From NCBI GenBank assembly GCA_029855925.1, contig JAGSHP010000231.1, positions 1 to 6,328 of the forward strand: a DNA stretch of 6,328 nt, written 5' to 3'. Source of the stretch: Candidatus Thorarchaeota archaeon. GTDB taxonomy: Archaea > Asgardarchaeota > Thorarchaeia > Thorarchaeales > Thorarchaeaceae. Position numbers and translations under genes: made by a program. Shown here piece by piece: positions 4,670 to 6,328 of the stretch; within the stretch, counting starts at the first letter, position 1, and every line of letters begins with the position of its first letter. The notes beneath the pieces were generated by a model. The model was not told the origin of the DNA. It was given only the letters and a program-made list of their open reading frames with translations, and searched no databases.

Positions 4670-6328
4670 TCATTCCATTAGAGTCTCAACTCTTTTCGTT
4701 TCCTTGTCGATTTCCTGGAGCAAGTCTGGAAACTCCATTGACGAAACTGCAACTTCAACCGAGTCTCTGAAACGTGTGACTCTCCCTCTTACAACTATCC
4801 GTGCCCCGAGTAATCTGTGTGCGTTCTTATCAAAGGGCTCGGTCGGGTTTCCAGTCTTGGAAATGAGGTCTTGGGCCTCTGCAGCAGTCATCCCAAGTAA
4901 CTCTTCACCCGCCTCACCAAAGAGTGTGATCGGTATTGACCCAGAACCGTCATCAATAGTCACCTTGTACAGCATTCTGTACTCCGGGGCCTCAACTTCG
5001 CCACAGGAGGCGCACTTGAATTGGCCTCCTTCTTCATCTAGCTTCTTCTTACAGTTGGGGCATGCAGGGTAGACAGGGCTTCTTTGTGAAATATTCATTA
5101 CGAGTCCACCAATCTCAATATTACGCCCCTCCATCTTCTCGTCAATCGTTTCAATGAGAATTCTTCCAGTGCCTGAAGCCGGTGTTGATGCGAATGTGAC
5201 CTGTGACACATCCAAGTCCTTTAGCCCCGACCCCTCCGGGTTAATGTCGATATCGGCTCGACGCCCCACATGGTACTCCACGCCTCCGCGAAAGCCATCC
5301 TTAACATATCCGTGTTTGATTCTTATTACATCACCCTCCTGGAGATTCTTTACCTTCTCGACATCCTCATTCCAGAAGGTCACCCGCACGGTGGCAGTCC
5401 CATCGGTGACAAGGATGTTCTGCACCTGTCCTTCCCTACCGCCTCTCTCGAATATTGTTGGTGGAAAGATTTTCACAACTTTCCCTTCAATGTCAACATC
5501 ACGCATGGTAGTACTTAGCTCTGAGATTGGTTGCATACCCACCTCCTCGAACACGGGTGCGGGTGCAGCAGCCACATCAATGCTCTCCTCAAGATCACGT
5601 TCAATTGTTGAAGTTCTGCCGGCATGGACCTCAATATCGCCATAGCGACCCTTTCGCGTGTAAGCCCCTGAGAGCCTGATCACCTCACCTTCCTTGGCAT
5701 CCTGCATTTGTTCTGCCATCACGTCCCAAAACACAACTCGAGTAGTTCCGGTCTCATCGGCTCCAATGAGGCTCAGAACCTTCCCCTCCCCACCGTCCTT
5801 CCTAGTGAAAGTGGTCACTCCAAAGACTCGTTGAATACTGACCAATATCGTTATGTCATACATGCCCTCTTGTAGATCCTTAATCTTTGTGATCTCATTT
5901 GATACCACATCAATATCAATGTCCTGGGCCTCCTGTTCATCAAGAATCTTGAGACCACCCATCCGCCCGAGATTGAGTTCTAAGGAGTCTCTCAGGCCCT
6001 TCTTGACGTATGCATTTCGAATCTGAATCCAATCCCCTATGCTCACCTTTCTATCTGATACTATGGTTGTCATCTCGTCCCATAGAACGACTCTCATCCT
6101 GCCAGTATCATCTGCAATAGTGATGCTTGTGACCCTTCCAGTTCCCCCATCTGCCCGTGAAAACTCTCGTACGGTGTCGATTCCAACCACCTTTGCTGTT
6201 AGAGTCACACTGCGGGTCCCCTCTGTAATCTCCGAGATTTTCATCTTTGGTCTCGGTGAAAGCTGCTGAAGGTCGATTCCCAAGTCTCTGGCCACAATCA
6301 TCGCGGCCGACTCCTCATTGACAAGGTC
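4670..6328 (-). CDS. rpa: replication protein A, multi-OB-fold with zinc finger; N-terminus cut by window edge
   Basis: A single-stranded DNA-binding protein for replication and repair. The frame is open to the right edge: nine codons (DLVNEESAA) precede the first in-frame Met at 6301. They fit the N-terminal element of archaeal RPAs that runs into VARDLGIDL, so the true start is off-window and 552 codons are visible. Counting from Met 6301, OB folds are at about 22-120, 138-233 and 257-352, each with G-x-V...TGxxRVxxW and a later GDxIxIxxxYxKxG. A fourth OB (about 382-525) contains a C4 zinc finger, CPNC...CASC (414, 417, 430, 433), like DBD-C of eukaryotic RPA70 and the large RPA of several euryarchaea. 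A low-complexity Ala/Pro linker (245-249) sits between OB2 and OB3. The gene ends with TGA at 4672-4670 and converges on the desulfurase gene with a 47-base gap. Confidence 0.93.
   Translation of the reverse strand, partial: DLVNEESAAMIVARDLGIDLQQLSPRPKMKISEITEGTRSVTLTAKVVGIDTVREFSRADGGTGRVTSITIADDTGRMRVVLWDEMTTIVSDRKVSIGDWIQIRNAYVKKGLRDSLELNLGRMGGLKILDEQEAQDIDIDVVSNEITKIKDLQEGMYDITILVSIQRVFGVTTFTRKDGGEGKVLSLIGADETGTTRVVFWDVMAEQMQDAKEGEVIRLSGAYTRKGRYGDIEVHAGRTSTIERDLEESIDVAAAPAPVFEEVGMQPISELSTTMRDVDIEGKVVKIFPPTIFERGGREGQVQNILVTDGTATVRVTFWNEDVEKVKNLQEGDVIRIKHGYVKDGFRGGVEYHVGRRADIDINPEGSGLKDLDVSQVTFASTPASGTGRILIETIDEKMEGRNIEIGGLVMNISQRSPVYPACPNCKKKLDEEGGQFKCASCGEVEAPEYRMLYKVTIDDGSGSIPITLFGEAGEELLGMTAAEAQDLISKTGNPTEPFDKNAHRLLGARIVVRGRVTRFRDSVEVAVSSMEFPDLLQEIDKETKRVETLME
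5246..6238 (-). repeat. three tandem OB-fold units within the RPA gene, 118-codon period
   Basis: The three OB folds line up at near-constant spacing. Trp74, Trp192 and Trp310 are each exactly 118 residues apart, as are the Gly-rich turns DGGTG (51), DGGEG (169) and the corresponding GGREG (287). Units lie at about 6238-5942, 5890-5603 and 5533-5246. Units 1 and 2 are closest (both ADxTG...RVVxWD), while unit 3 has TDGTATVRVTFWN. This is protein-level repetition; the DNA has diverged. Confidence 0.8.

Noticed and set aside
4704..5645. Plus-strand ORFs opposite the RPA gene (122, 163 and 82 codons)
   Set aside because: They are shadows of the RPA frame, whose OB-fold and zinc-finger motifs are unambiguous.
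6299..6301. ATG at 6301-6299 as the start of RPA
   Set aside because: The nine upstream in-frame codons (DLVNEESAA) are open and continue the expected N-terminal helix of archaeal RPA, so the gene most likely starts beyond the window.

Overview
The window reads as archaeal chromosome. It carries an Elf1-type zinc-ribbon elongation factor, a replication protein A with several OB folds and a zinc finger, an Lhr-family superfamily 2 helicase, and TATA-like elements placed about 25 bp upstream of gene starts. Elf1 in an archaeon of moderate GC content would fit an Asgard lineage such as Thorarchaeia. That placement is an inference from gene content, not something the sequence proves. The gene density and the lack of transposase, phage or CRISPR sequence suggest ordinary core genome.

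Minus-strand block, positions 1-2987. Read in the direction of transcription, it holds an Elf1 homologue (2987-2727), a 41-codon single-span membrane protein (2674-2549), an 80-codon predicted coiled-coil protein (2526-2284) and an Lhr-type helicase (2287 to the left edge, 762 codons visible, C-terminus cut off). The coiled-coil gene overlaps the helicase gene by ATGA. The small membrane gene has its own TATA-like box, and a short hairpin covers the Shine-Dalgarno sequence of the coiled-coil gene. The block therefore looks like one transcription unit with an internal promoter and translational coupling.

Plus-strand block, positions 3097-4622, divergent from elf1. A small winged-helix-like protein with a CxxC pair overlaps by TGATG the start of a complete group II (SufS/CsdA-like) cysteine desulfurase homologue. 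The pair suggests a sulfur or Fe-S gene with a dedicated co-transcribed regulator.

Minus-strand block, positions 4670-6328, convergent with the desulfurase. This is an RPA gene whose 5' end lies beyond the right edge. It has three tandem OB folds repeating at 118 residues, followed by a fourth OB fold that contains a C4 zinc finger.

The main theme is information processing: elongation, helicase and single-strand binding, with a sulfur-mobilising pair in between. The least explained parts are the two small genes between elf1 and lhr and the winged-helix partner of the desulfurase. No strongly novel defence or mobile system is evident.
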